From Limnoperna fortunei (lineage: Eukaryota; Mollusca; Bivalvia; Mytilida; Modiolidae), in assembly GCA_944474755.1 (NCBI GenBank), contig OX104115.1, positions 63,802,648 to 63,866,647 of the forward strand: a stretch of 64,000 nucleotides of DNA. The letters run 5' to 3'. The notes under the pieces are model-generated. The model was given only the letters and a program-made list of their open reading frames with translations, was not told the origin of the DNA and ran no database searches. Position 1 is the first letter of the stretch, and each line of letters starts with the position of its first letter. Position numbers and translations under genes: made by a program. Positions 11,401 through 22,400 of the stretch are shown here, piece after piece.

Positions 11401-12931
11401 TGGATATACCTTGTACGTTGGCATCAAGGCCACTTTGTTTGGTGATTTCAATGGCACAGGTCATTTTATAAATGTTGTAGCAGCGTCTTTCAAAAACTTT
11501 ATCAATAACTATTTAAATGTTCAGAATATGGAATTCGAAGTCTCGTATTTCGTTTTAAATCAGCCTTGCAGTGATACTAATCAATGGAAAGAAGAAAGTA
11601 AGGTACTTATATCCACTTATCATAAGCTGTTTATACGTCAATTAGTTAACCGGTCATTTACCGAGAAGAAATTGGTCTCGCTACCATCGACAGAATTTAA
11701 TATTTCATACAAAGGCATAGATATTTTGTTTCAATTTTATTATGATGAAACAACGTTTTACCTGCCGAGTTTTATCTCAAAGATAGAGTTTACAGATATG
11801 TGTGTTTTAAAAGAAAATAGTAAAGCTAGACATGCCATAGACGCTAATTTATATATCCATTCGCATGTCAATAAACTATTGATATGTGAACAAATTGAAC
11901 TGGATCAGCATGAATTCACTGTGAATCGGAATACATTACAGTTAACAGTTGCGGCAATCGGCAAAACTATAACCCATGATGAGTATATTTTGACCTCATT
12001 CGGAAAGGCTAGACTATGTTTAACCAGATATCTGGCACTTCATGAGCAGAAAGATTACCAATACAAGCAAGACATATGGGGAGTTGTTCAAATGATGTGT
12101 TCTAGTTTATCTTTAATTTGCTTACTTCTTACATTTGTGACCTATTGTTTGTTCCCCACTCTAAGATCCTTACCTGGTAAGAACAACATGTGTCTTGTGT
12201 TTGCCATGTTTTGTGCTCAATTAACTTTTCAGTTTGTTATTTATGGTTTAAGATCTGAGATAGGCTGTAAAATAGTTGGAATACTAATTCATTATTTCTG
12301 GTTGGTAAGTTTTGGATGTTTAAGCGTATGCTCTTTTCACATGTATAGAGTATTTAGGAGCAAAACGGCTATGCATTTTTCGGAGCAGTCGAGACTTATA
12401 AGATATATTTTATACTCCTTTGGAACGCCTGCCGTTATCGTAATTTTAAACGTCATTATAAACGTAAGTATTGCAAAAGATTCGTCCATTGGATATGGCA
12501 ATACTGTTTGTTTTCTTAATCATCAGTTAGCATTTATCATAACATTTATAGTGCCAATCGCACTTGTTTGCTGTTCAAATATTTTCTTCTTTATTGTTAC
12601 ATTAAAACAGATAGCGACAACGCAAAAAATTAAATCAGACATGAAAATGCAATCAAATCAGATGGATGTAATTGTTTATGTGAAATTATTCACTATCACA
12701 GGGATAACGTGGATTTTACAGGTTATTGATTCATTCATTCCAGCCTCTGCATTTTCTGTCATCGTTTCTCTTTTAAACACATTACAAGGTGTTTTTATAT
12801 TTGTATCATACATCTGTAACAGACGTGTATGGAATTTATATAAGCGCATTAGATCACCGTCGGATCTTAGTACATTATCTAGGTCTAGCAATAAAACTAT
12901 GACAACTGAATTAGTTAAAATAACAAATTGA
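8494..12931 (+). CDS. Somatomedin-B / class B 7TM receptor (Methuselah-like), two coding exons
   Basis: Predicted membrane receptor of 1272 residues, made by joining 8,494-10,695 (734 codons) to 11,315-12,931 (538 codons plus stop). The join is phase 0 between ATG and AAT; donor GTAAGT, acceptor TTCTTTCAG. The ATG at 8,494 is chosen because it starts a hydrophobic signal peptide (MLLYIYWMILFISV). Ectodomain: somatomedin-B-like domains at about 35-86 (CGECSCDRSCILNSNCC) and 397-440 (CDCSDHCHFKPSGCC). Each is followed by YKNxxCxxCN and CNx(S/T)GxW motifs, the latter being N-glycosylation sequons. The second exon has a CLKLVCYPGR linker, then seven hydrophobic segments at about 987-1240, including LRSLPGKNNM after TM1, FKxxW-like TM6 (GITWILQVID) and LNTLQGVFIFVSY in TM7. 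The C-tail is about 30 residues. I see no GPS autoproteolysis site. The family couples to G proteins at the cell surface; the ligand is unknown. A broken paralogue lies at 44.9 kb. Confidence 0.85.
10696..11314 (+). other. Intron of the receptor gene
   Basis: A 619-bp phase-0 intron, GTAAGT...TTTCAG. Exon 1 would run into a stop ten nt past the donor (GTAAGTAAAAAATAA). The Cys-rich reading continues seamlessly as LLPEM/NRCLKLVCYPG, which supports the splice. No other feature seen inside. Confidence 0.8.
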
Positions 12932-12973
12932 TGTTTGATATCTTGCGATTTGTATGAATGAAACGACAGTAGA

Positions 12974-12995
12974 AATAAAAATATATATAAATAAA
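12974..12995 (+). terminator. Polyadenylation signals of the receptor gene
   Basis: AATAAA occurs at 12,974-12,979 and 12,990-12,995, 43-60 nt beyond the TGA stop. This is an appropriate position for a short 3' UTR. Confidence 0.5.
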
Positions 12996-15831
12996 CATTA
13001 CATTCTTTGATATATGTAGTAACTCAGTGTAATGGTAAAACTACATCGAGTCATACTACGAACCCAGCAAGAGATAGCACTGGAATATTTTGTTGATTTT
13101 ATAGCCTCGAATAGTTTTTGGATTGACATCACTAAAGGGGTCTTCAATGTTGTTGAAATTGGTATCATTGTACCAGTGAGAACCTCAGGATACTGTGTTA
13201 CAAATAGGAAGATCTACAAAAAAGAAGACAAAAATAAAATAATTTATTGTAATATAAAGTACCAAAATCTTTTTACAATTCTCCATAAATTCGTAACAGA
13301 CAAATAATCACTTTACGTTAATTTTCTGGTTTTGAGATGAAACTTGATAATGCAAATACATCTTCTAATAAATAAAAACAAATGAAAATTATACTTATCG
13401 CTTTTTTATCGCATCAGATAGAGAAGTTAGAGATGTTATTTTAAATTATAACAAAACAAAAAACAAAACTTCTTTTGTTTACTTGAACACATTAAAGGAA
13501 ATATGTTACATTTTTTTAATTATATGTTAACATACAACAATTTGTCGATTCACACTGAAGACGATATTATTTTTTGGTATTATTATAATTATTATACATT
13601 TTCGCCACCTTTTCAAAATATTATGGCTGGCGAAGTACGAGATATAACATTTTGATGTTTTGAAACAAATATTTCTTATCAAATAACTGGAGATCAATAG
13701 TGGGAAACTGACACTTTTCTTCTTACGGAGTCATTCTTCGCTAACACCAAATAAACTATTATATAATCTCTAGAACTGTAATTGATATAAGAAAATATTG
13801 GGTAGTAAATATGTCTTATCGAACAATTCTGATACATTTTTGTCAAGCATTTTTACTATTATTTTGAAACACATACGAGTTGTTACCATTGGAAAATTTC
13901 ACTTTGTAAATGGTAAAAAATCCAAAAAACAAGTCATACACATCTAGAGTCTTCACCATCATAAGACATGATCATGAAAGATGTGTTGAGGTCAAAGTTC
14001 AGCAGTGACCTTAACATATGATCTTGAACGCTGTTTTCATTATTGCTAGCAAATAATAAAGGATAGATTAAAAAGTCAAATAAAAAACAAATATGTCACG
14101 AAAAGAGCAATTTTTGTCTGTCTTGACGGAACATATTTGAAGACTCTTTCGGGTGGCATAATTCCCATGTACAGTAACTGTTAAAACAAAATTAAAGCCA
14201 CTAATTGATAAGTATTAAAGTCTTCACTATAAGTTATTTCAGACGTTTTCTTAAAAATCATCAAAATATTATGGTAATATTGCCATTTGACCAGGAACAT
14301 TGTTATCGTCAGAACTCGAAATCCGAACTCTTTTGTGATTTAACCGAAACAGTTGACCGAGTCTTAAATATAATTTCTTTTTTATTTTAAAAATATCTTC
14401 AAGGATAAATTCCTGTCGAACGTAAATGCCATTTTTTACAAACACTACTCGCATCCATATAGTACTTGGATTCTGAACAACAATACCTGTAACATGTTTC
14501 AATTGTGCGACATGAAAGGTCATTTTCAGTTACCACTGGTCATATCTGGATACAAAATGCAAGCAACATTCATTTTCTTAACTTGTTAAACAATACAATA
14601 AAACGTTGTGTTTGGGCAGACCACAATAATTATACTTTTAAATTTAGGATTTATAAATTACGTAGGTCATTTTGCAAATTGAATATATTTGAATGTTTCT
14701 GCTTGACATGTTTTTGGAGGGGGACAAAGAGGAGTGTTCACTTGGTGATTCCATGGATTTGTTCAACCACACCACATGTGATTATCACAAGGCCATAAAA
14801 AGCTTCTCTTGCTTTTGTCCTTATGTTATTTATGTGGCGTAATCTTTGTCCTGACTTGGGCGTTTAATTGAATTGTGAGGTTTTTATTTAACTCTCCTCT
14901 CACTCGTAACCTTTACGATGACTATACGTAACAAGATGGGTATATCTTGTAAGGGTTGGTTTACTGTTGATATTAGACAAAATGACATTGTCATTCTGTT
15001 TACTTATAATTATTATGTATACATGTACAATGAATTAAATTGTAAAATAGATTGCCAGATATATGTTTATAATATGACTCTTCATTAAGTATACATGTCG
15101 TAACTATATATGTTGCTTGATTGTGTTTCTGTCAGTGTAATTTAAATATAATAATGCGCTTTTAGACCATATTTGTAGTATAAAACACAATAAAGATAAG
15201 CATACATTTAATTTTTATGCGTTGATTTTCATAAATAAACTGTCAGATTTTACATTGTGAAGTTTACTTTACATGTGATTACCCAGACCAAAAGAAAGAT
15301 ATTGTGTCAATTGATTATATGTCATTTCTTTTACAATTTCTATTTACAAGCCTAAAAGGGAATTACATATCAAAGAACTGGGCAATAAATGGGCACATTG
15401 GCTTGGCATGTGTTTGATAACAACGTAGCTTGCATTCTACACACATGGTACTGACATTTTCAAACAAATCAGGAAATCGTACTACACATTTTTGCAATTT
15501 ATTTAGAAATTAACGCCTGATCTAATATAAGAAATAGTTTAAAAAAACGCAAATATAGTGTTTAAATTATTTAACCCATAATACGCACAATGCACAATAA
15601 CGCACAATACAGGTGTTCGTAATACTTGCCACGTTGATTTCAAATTATACGTGTAGAAATAAAGAATTTGAAAAATGTTTCCAGACTCTTTAAAAATTAA
15701 CAACCATACAGAAATGTTTTGGTTTTTGATCTTGGAAATAAAATATAACCTTATTTACTTATATCATTTTTGATAAATTATTGTACTTGGCGAAAAAAGT
15801 AAATGTTATATTAACGACATTGACAATAGAC
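12996..15831. other. Intergenic, duplicated in copy B
   Basis: Colinear with 46,680-49,680. The 91-codon frame at 13,032-13,307 is broken in copy B and is not called. The site 13,777-13,790 (TGTAATTGATATAA) is the empty counterpart of the SINE insertion at 47,472-47,734. Confidence 0.55.
14290..14535 (-). pseudogene. Possible cysteine-rich exon remnant, minus strand
   Basis: The minus-strand reading gives about ENDLSCRTIETCYRYCC, then YYMDASSVCK, followed by a one-base frameshift. The equivalent region of copy B (48,290-48,494) reads TIETCHRYCCPEYEYYMDAS with continuation VCKNGIY in one frame. The paired cysteines and preserved residues suggest an old extracellular Cys-rich exon, perhaps of an EGF-like protein, but I cannot name the family. 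It may be non-coding. Confidence 0.25.
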
Positions 15832-16289
15832 AAGTATTAGCTTTCCTAAAAAGCTAGCCGTCTCTAAGCTTTATTTTTCGTGGACAAAAGTGCGTACTGT
15901 TTATTAATGTTATTATATATTGTTATTAATAACATCACTTCATTATAAGTACACAATGTTTAGATAGCCAAATCAGGCAACCGCAAAATATACGTCAGAG
16001 GCTGCAATTGAAGCATGCACTATGCTAAGCATCTCTAGATGCATCATTCTACGCGGTAAGATAGTTGATGTGAATCTTGTCAGTAAGCAGGAAAAGAATT
16101 AAAATTGTTTTCTCACTTGTTTTTCCGTGTTTCTCCGTTTAAGTTTTATGATACACATTTAATGATAAACATACACAAATCAATGCGACTTTCCTTTTAA
16201 AACAGTTAAATTCCCATTATCTTGCATATTTTTCTTTTTTTTATCTTAACCGATTCGTGATCGCTCGGCTTTTCTCGAGTGGCAACGAA

Positions 16290-16369
16290 CGGCGGTCGGT
16301 CTATTATTATTGCTACCGCACAGAAATTATGCGGGGTTTTCATCCCTAACTTAGCTCTGCTTATTTGTT
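16290..16369 (+). repeat. Direct repeat, left copy
   Basis: Shares the string CTAACTTAGCTCTGCTTATT and the surrounding 65-70 bp with 17,943-18,034. The two lie 1.65 kb apart and enclose the LINE ORF remnant. Confidence 0.7.
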
Positions 16370-16401
16370 GAGTATTTCAAGTTTGGTTTGGACTAGCACG
16401 A

Positions 16402-17341
16402 ATGAAAAATGGGCTTGGGATAATGAAATGTAGGCAATATGAAATAGAACAACTAGAAAAGATGCAGAGGAAAATCTTGAGGCAAATACAAGGCCTTCCA
16501 AACAAAACCTCAAATACTGCAGTTTACCTATTCGTTGGTGCAATTCCAATACAGATGTATATAGATCTTAATAATATACTGTCACTCCTTAAGAATATAA
16601 TCAGATGCCCATCATCAGCAGAGTATAATATCTTAATTAGACAACAGTGCTTCAACAGAAATAGCAACGAACTTTTCACAGAAAGGGCTGAACTAGTTTT
16701 AGAGAAATATAGAATGGAGACAATACATGAACTAATGAAAAACCCTAGATCAAAAAAGGTGTGGAAGAAAGAAGTAAGGAAGGCACAAGATTTATACTGG
16801 GCTCGACAATGTGAGGAAGATATAGCCAAGAAGTCAACCCTTCAATACCTCCAATTACAGAAAAACCCGATGTCACAACAGCATAATATTTGGGAAGGCG
16901 CAGAAAATGTACCTAGCAAAATAATAGCGGCTGAAATCAAGATCAGCTTGTAACTCAAACATACCTGTTTAATACAACAAGAAAAAGTATGGAGATAGTA
17001 CTATCAAAACTATATGCTGCCTATGCGGAGATGAGCCAGATGATCTACAACATTTTATTCTCAAGTGTCCAAAGCTGGAAAACGTTCGGATAAGGCATCT
17101 CCGGAATATCAAAAGCTACCCAAATAACCTCAGATACGATGTTTACCAAGAGTTTGTCACACAAAACTACCTACCTCAGCTCATAATGGACTTTACAAAC
17201 CAACAGCTGCCGTATATCAGTAAGCTGAAAAAACAAGGTTATATAGAGCTGGAGGAACTAACCAGGAACATGTGCTATAACCTACATATGGAAAGAATAA
17301 GACAGTTAAAGGGGGAGGGACAGAATTCTATAAATATATAA
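16402..17341 (+). pseudogene. Non-LTR retrotransposon ORF2, C-terminal remnant
   Basis: The reading frame from 16,402 to 16,953 contains LEKMQRKILRQIQGLP and AVYLFVGAIP, typical of the region downstream of the reverse transcriptase palm in CR1/L2-like molluscan LINEs. The reading then moves frame twice: once for the segment with TQTYLFNTTRKSME near 16,955-17,000, and again for the zinc-finger-like end CCLCGDEPDDLQHFILKC (from 17,015). That last frame stays open to a TAA at 17,341. The CCHC-like Cys/His cluster followed by an R-rich helix is the usual C-terminus of such proteins. Endonuclease and catalytic RT motifs are absent, so this is a dead, 5'-truncated copy. The exact clade is uncertain. 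Confidence 0.72.
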
Positions 17342-17720
17342 ACTGTGTATAATCCGATGCTTTTATTGTTTTTAATAGAAAAAAGGCAATAGTGATGATA
17401 CCCTTCTTGTATATATATTTTATTATGACTCACGCTTGATCTTGCATCTGATCGTTTTAACTCAAGCATCGTGTTTTAGCAGCTTTTATAGTTTTAGAAA
17501 CCGCTATGCATGCCCTTTTTATATCAGAAAGTAAAATTTTAGATTAACAATATTTGAAAATTTTAGTGCATTTATGACTAGTGCCTGATATTTTACGTAT
17601 AAAGTGTTGCTTCTTGCCTTTTAGTGCTTTTAGTGCTTTTACGATGAAGTAGTGATTTTAGACTGAGTTTAATAAATCTGCATTTAATAACTTATATGTG
17701 GATGCCTAACTGTATTATAT

Positions 17721-17838
17721 CCCAAATATACACTGTACATAAATGTTCACCTGACTCCGTCAACTATTCGTATTCTCATCCCAAATATACACTGTACATA
17801 AATGTTCACCTGACTCCGTCAACTATTCGTATTCTCAC
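17721..17838 (+). repeat. 59-bp tandem doublet
   Basis: Two essentially identical 59-bp units beginning CCCAAATATACACTGTACAT. Recent local duplication inside the copy-A insertion. Confidence 0.9.
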
Positions 17839-17942
17839 TTTGACTATATATGCACCATACACATGCAATGATGTGCACCACATATATCTATCCGCCGACT
17901 AACAGCGGTAGTAACCTGAACAAGACAAGACAGTTGGCCAAT

Positions 17943-18034
17943 CGGCGGCTGTCTCCCGATTTAGCCTATTATGATTGCTACCGCCCCGTAATCATGCCGG
18001 GTTTTCATCTCTAACTTAGCTCTGCTTATTTGTT
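17943..18034 (+). repeat. Direct repeat, right copy
   Basis: Partner of 16,290-16,369. A partial further copy of its CCCGATTTAGC portion follows at about 18,053, giving a small internal tandem. Confidence 0.65.
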
Positions 18035-18143
18035 TTCCAATCGGCAACTATCTCCCGATTTAGCAGCCAATCAAGACACACCATTGTTTATCTGTTATCC
18101 TTGAGATACGACTGGTTTCCGCTGTTTAGCTTTTGATTATTTA

Positions 18144-18167
18144 TCCCGTCTCGCATGCGAGACGGGA
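18144..18167. repeat. Perfect 24-bp palindrome at insertion edge
   Basis: Symmetric about 18,155/18,156, containing CCCGTCTCGCATGCGAGACG. It lies exactly where copy A rejoins the copy-B sequence, so it is probably the terminal hairpin of the inserted element. Confidence 0.8.
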
Positions 18168-18675
18168 ATAACACAGAACAGCCAGATATTGCGGGATGCT
18201 AATAGAATAAACACGTGTAACGTACTTCTGATGATTCGGACGCAGAATATACACACTAGGCATACAATTGTATCATGTTTCATATATAATCGTAGACTAT
18301 TTATAGAAGATATTCAACTAGGGCCCATACGAAACTATGCAATCAGTGCTATATACTTTTTCCGAAAAGTCGGTATTATATTTACTTTTCGTCCTTTGAC
18401 ATCATTACATTTCACCTCTCGAAAAAGCAAGTCACGTGATCATTGTTCTGTTTCTTGATTATTAAACCAATAAAGCGGGGGTTCTGAACAGGGTGGTAAA
18501 TTGGCAATTCACCTTTCAAATTTTGTACTTTTCTTATTAATATTTGCCGTCTGTTTGTTTATAAAATTATTTTTCAGTGCGATTAAAGTATTAAGAACGA
18601 TAGAGATGAGCTGCAGTTTGTAAAATTTCATATCAAACAACTTGTAAAAAAATGTTAAATATTTTTATTTAAAGT

Positions 18676-19012
18676 ACAGCGCAAATTAAAACGCATATTA
18701 ACACGCTGGGTTTTTGCAGGCTTTTCTTGAGTGTAAAAAAGACGAAGAGAAGAAATTTACTTGATTTCTTTATTAAATACAAATTAACAATCATTGTATA
18801 TACATTTTGATATTAAATCAAATGTGTTATTATTGTTTTTAGGCAACAGTGCAAATTAAACGCAAATTAACAAGCTGGATTTTTGCGGGCTTTCCGGAGT
18901 GTTAAAAAGACGAAGAGAAGAAATTTTATTTTATTTTTTATTAAATACAAATTAACAAGCATTTTATATACATGTCGGTATTAAATCAAATGTATTATTA
19001 TTGTTCTTGGTC
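18676..19012 (+). repeat. 170-bp tandem doublet (unit 1)
   Basis: Two diverged copies with a 170-bp period, sharing GCAAATTAA, AAGACGAAGAGAAGAAATTT and AAATACAAATTAACAA. Also present in unit 2 at 23,310-23,646. Confidence 0.8.
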
Positions 19013-20299
19013 GTCCGTCGTAGTACACACATAGATAGAGAATTGTGGCTCTAATTGCAAAGAATACTTAATGTGTCTATTCAGTAAATTTTAAACTATA
19101 GACATTTTATTTAAAAAAATCTAATATTCAATTTGCTTTGGTTATTGTATAACTGCTTTGGTGCTCGAAAAGAAACTTCATTTCTATATAATAGGCTGTG
19201 GGTTTCAAAACATAAAAGCAATAAACGTTCTTGAATACATGTACATTTACAACAAAGTACATGTAGTTGTATGTAAATGATCAATTTAAGGTGAACTGTA
19301 TGCTTGGTTAATCTGTTAATATCTAAAACACGTATATGAAATAATGTTGAAATATAAAAACACATAGGGGGGCACACATGTATACATTAATTATTTTAAA
19401 CTCGTTTCAACTGGGACTGTTGTTAATTTATAGGTTCATGATTTCACGTAGTAATATTTGTCCGTCAAAACTTCCCAAAAAAAATTTCAATCAAACATTT
19501 CTGGTTTTTTGAAACGGGGAATGTGAATGACAATAATGGCGATTTGTAGTTCAATGCATAACTCAATTTATATCTTTTTAAAGATAGTACTTGTTTAAAA
19601 TACTTTACATCGCTGGAAAACACCACACATTAAACGAATTAGCAAAACAAAAAGTGCCAAGTAAGCAATTTTTCATCGATTGTTCGCTGACTATTGTGCT
19701 TACATTTTTTACCAAAAAAATATTCCTTTTTACTGTGATAACACCGCTATATTTCATAATAATTATGATGTTTTAAAGCTAAAAACCAGGCAACAAAACT
19801 GTTTAATAACGCATGTAACTGTAATCATCATTTGGTAGCTTTGGTTCGTTATAATCAGAGTTAAAATGGTTCATGTAAAAAGATTATTTTTACTAAGTAC
19901 AAAAAAGTATACGTTAGCAAAAAGTGGGTGTAAATTAAGGTGTTCTGAAAGGGTTAGAAGTTTCGTCTGACAGGATTTATATTACAAAGTTAAGAAGATG
20001 GAATAACGCAGCAAAAAAACTTAGATTATGTAATCTTTGTGATCTGGAAATTGGCGGTGAATTTAATACGTGGTTTAAATGACAAATTTACAAAATTATA
20101 GAGATAAGATATAAGTTTTTACAAGACGGAGAATTTCTTTAGTATATGTAACACACAAGTGTTAATGCAAGTTGTAAGATTTGTTAGACTGATATATCGT
20201 TTCTTATGAACCAATATTGGGTCTGTTTAGTCAGTCATATTCTTTAATGCTTAAATTGTTCCTCATGTAACACGCTATAGTGTCTGAGCGTTGTCAATA
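19013..20299. other. Unit 1 interior, no gene seen
   Basis: Non-coding AT-rich sequence, identical in unit 2. Short frames at 19,111-19,377 and 19,591-19,776 recur only because the DNA is duplicated. The stretch 19,600-19,700 matches copy B at about 49,860-49,925. Confidence 0.5.
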
Positions 20300-20470
20300 A
20301 AGTTCTACCCGTAACCTCAAAACTATCTTGTATATCTTCCTAATTCTACTCGCTAAGCTCCTAAATACTGTCTTATATATATTCCCGATTCTATTCCGTA
20401 GGCCTTAATTATTTTTATATATGTTCCTGGTTCTGCCGCGTAATGTTTAAAACTGCTATTAGAACGAATT
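20300..20470 (-). repeat. Short array of ~60-bp repeats (unit 1)
   Basis: Three diverged units of the type TTATATATGTTCCTGATTCTAC. The same motif forms a longer array, partly inverted, at 56,260-56,620. Also in unit 2 at 24,934-25,104. Confidence 0.6.
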
Positions 20471-20957
20471 GTACTTCCATTATACATGTTATAATCGGAT
20501 GTTAGTTTTGTGATTTGTCAGATTAACGCAAAAAACCGACGGTACGATTATTTGTTCTAAACTGTTATAATATAAATTATAAAAGTACAAATAAAATCTT
20601 TTTTTTATTTGGAACCTCTTTGGTTAGTCGGTGATTGATAAAAAGTAAAAAATCATTATGAGTTTCAAATCACAACGGGGTAAAATCAGGACAATGCCAG
20701 GGTTCTGCAATCTATTTTTAGTATACTCCTAAGTGACATAACTTTCCAGCGCGCTTCGCCCGAGATCTTGTTCTTTTTAATCCCATTTCAGGTTGCTTTT
20801 ATTCTAAATAATTACTTCTGAAGGAATGATAAGCCTATCAAATGATCAAATGAAGGACTTTGTATAGTCATATATTAAACCTCTCGTCTTCTTTCTTTGG
20901 AATGTACATTTTTTAGTTTCACATGTGACTGTTTCATCTTTCCACAACAGGTGTATA

Positions 20958-21230
20958 GGGGCCTCGGTGGCCGAGTGGTCAAGGTAGTTCGTTTACTATT
21001 GATCACGTGGTCTGTCAACACTGAGATTGCGGGTTCGATTCTCACTGCAGGCAGGGTGTATTCGACTCCTATCTTAATTGACAAGGATTGCCAGTTTTCC
21101 TACCGCAGGTCGGGGGTTCTCTCCGGGTACTCCGGCTTCCTCCCCCAATAAAAACTGGACGCCATGAAATAGCTGAAAAATTGCTGAAAGTGGCGTTAAA
21201 ACACCATTCAAACAAACAATCAAACAAACA
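20958..21230 (+). mobile_element. tRNA-derived SINE, full length (unit 1)
   Basis: The head begins GGCCTCGGTGGCCGAGTGG (A-box region) and has GGGTTCGATTCTCAC (B box) about 75 bp later. A conserved centre with CCGGGTACTCCGGCTTCCTC follows, resembling the domain shared by bivalve SINEs of the MetaSINE type. The tail is GCGTTAAAACACC plus CAAA repeats. Flanks carry the duplication ACAGGTGTATA (20,947-20,957 and 21,231-21,241). The pol III boxes indicate transcription by RNA polymerase III. It needs a LINE partner to move. Confidence 0.93.
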
Positions 21231-21640
21231 ACAGGTGTATAAGATTGGAAAATGACATGATTCCATTAAATGTTATTAAATTTAATTATATCTCGGTTCA
21301 CCTACTTAGAGTGCAATTTTTGCTTTAAATATTTGTACTTACGATTTTGATTATAATTAATCATTGTTACGAACTGCTCTTATTTTTGAAGGAGGCAGCT
21401 GCAGGGCATTTTATACTATATATGTCCTAGCTCAAAGAATTGACATAAGTAATGAAATGCATGATTGCAATATAACGTATTTATCGCATTTATTAACAAA
21501 ATGATTTTCAATTCTTTAGTTGATATTAGCGGTCCTTTAAGGGCTGAAATGAGTTCACAGACGGTCCAAATTGTCTTCTGATACGGACAGAGTTGTCTTC
21601 TTATACGGTCCGAGTTGTCTTAAAACTAATGCGGATTTAA

Positions 21641-22400
21641 TTATATGAAAAAGTTTGCATATATAGAAAACGTATGTATATATATAGAAAAAATATGTGT
21701 ATATACAAAAAAGTCGGTGTGTTTAAAGAAAAGGTCTAAAGACAAAGTATGTTCATAAATAGAAAAAGTATATAGACAAAGTATGTGCATAGAGCGAAAA
21801 AGTGTGTAGAAAAAGTATGTGCATATAGAGAAAAAGTATATGGACAATTTATGTGCATATGAAGAAAAACTATGTGCATACAGAGAAAAAGTATGTGCAT
21901 ATAGAGCAAAAGTATGTGCATATATAGAAAAAGTATATAGACAAAGTATGTGCATATAGAGAAAAAGTATGTAGAAAAAGTATGTGCATATAGAGAAAAA
22001 GTATATGGACAATGTATGTGCATATGAAGAAAAACTATGTGCATACAGAGAAAAAGTATGTGCATATAGAGCAAAAGTATGTGCATATATAGAAAAAGTA
22101 TATAGACAAAGTATGTGCATATAGAGAAAAAGTATGTAGAAAAAGTATGTGCATATAGAGAAAAAGTATATGGACAATGTATGTGCATATGAAGAAAAAC
22201 TATGTGCATACAGAGAAAAAGTATGTGCATATAGAGCAAAAGTATGTGCATATATAGAAAAAGTATATAGACAAAGTATGTGCATATAGAGAAAAAGTAT
22301 GTAGAAAAAGTATGTGCATATAGAGAAAAAGTATGTGCATAACAGATAGGTGTATGCTTATATAGAAAACGTATGTGCATAAAGAGAAAAAGTATTTGCA
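21641..22400. repeat. Minisatellite with 165-bp higher-order period (unit 1)
   Basis: Basic motif of 21-24 bp such as GTGCATATAGAGAAAAAGTA. Variants are ordered in a 165-bp super-repeat: the variant GTAGAAAAAG recurs at 21,806, 21,971, 22,136 and 22,301. Because 165 is divisible by three, open frames of 214 and 226 codons appear on the minus strand; they are composition artefacts. Confidence 0.93.

Larger units (their letters stand above)
540..15831 (+). repeat. Segmental duplication, copy A
   Basis: This stretch is colinear with 34,735-49,680 in the same orientation. Anchor pairs that can be read by eye are 1,180/34,985, 1,860/35,530, 7,081/43,547, 8,494/44,915, 13,777/47,459 and 15,590/49,543. 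Coding and non-coding parts both match, so this is a DNA-level duplication and not retroposition. Similarity is highest around the receptor gene and lower in the flanks. The correspondence is interrupted by a Tc1 element at 3.1-4.3 kb here and by extra sequence at 36.7-41.2 kb in copy B. Copy A holds the intact receptor; copy B holds a broken one. Confidence 0.88.
15832..18168 (+). mobile_element. 2.3-kb insertion present only in copy A, LINE-bearing
   Basis: Copy B runs from GACATTGACATAG straight to ATAACACAGAACAG (about 49,660-49,685). In copy A these two strings are separated by about 2.3 kb. The insert holds the C-terminal part of a LINE ORF2 and a 59-bp tandem doublet. A diverged direct repeat (16,290-16,369 and 17,943-18,034) lies towards its ends, and a perfect palindrome sits at its right edge. 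It may be one composite element or nested insertions. Confidence 0.6.

Noticed and set aside
11960..12080. A GPS autoproteolysis site before TM1 that would make this an adhesion GPCR
   Set aside because: I see no Cys-Trp pair and no HLT or HLS tripeptide before the first helix. The 7TM is better described as class B Methuselah-like.
13032..13307. 91-codon ORF downstream of the receptor as a small gene
   Set aside because: The duplicate region in copy B has frame-breaking indels, and there is no recognisable domain.
20958..21032. Functional tRNA gene at the SINE head (also at 25,592 and 47,472)
   Set aside because: A and B boxes are present, but there is no complete cloverleaf with a 7-bp acceptor stem. 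The sequence continues into a SINE body and occurs many times.
20875..21266. ORFs of 60-90 codons over the SINEs on both strands
   Set aside because: They recur wherever the SINE is found and change frame between copies; they are not genes.
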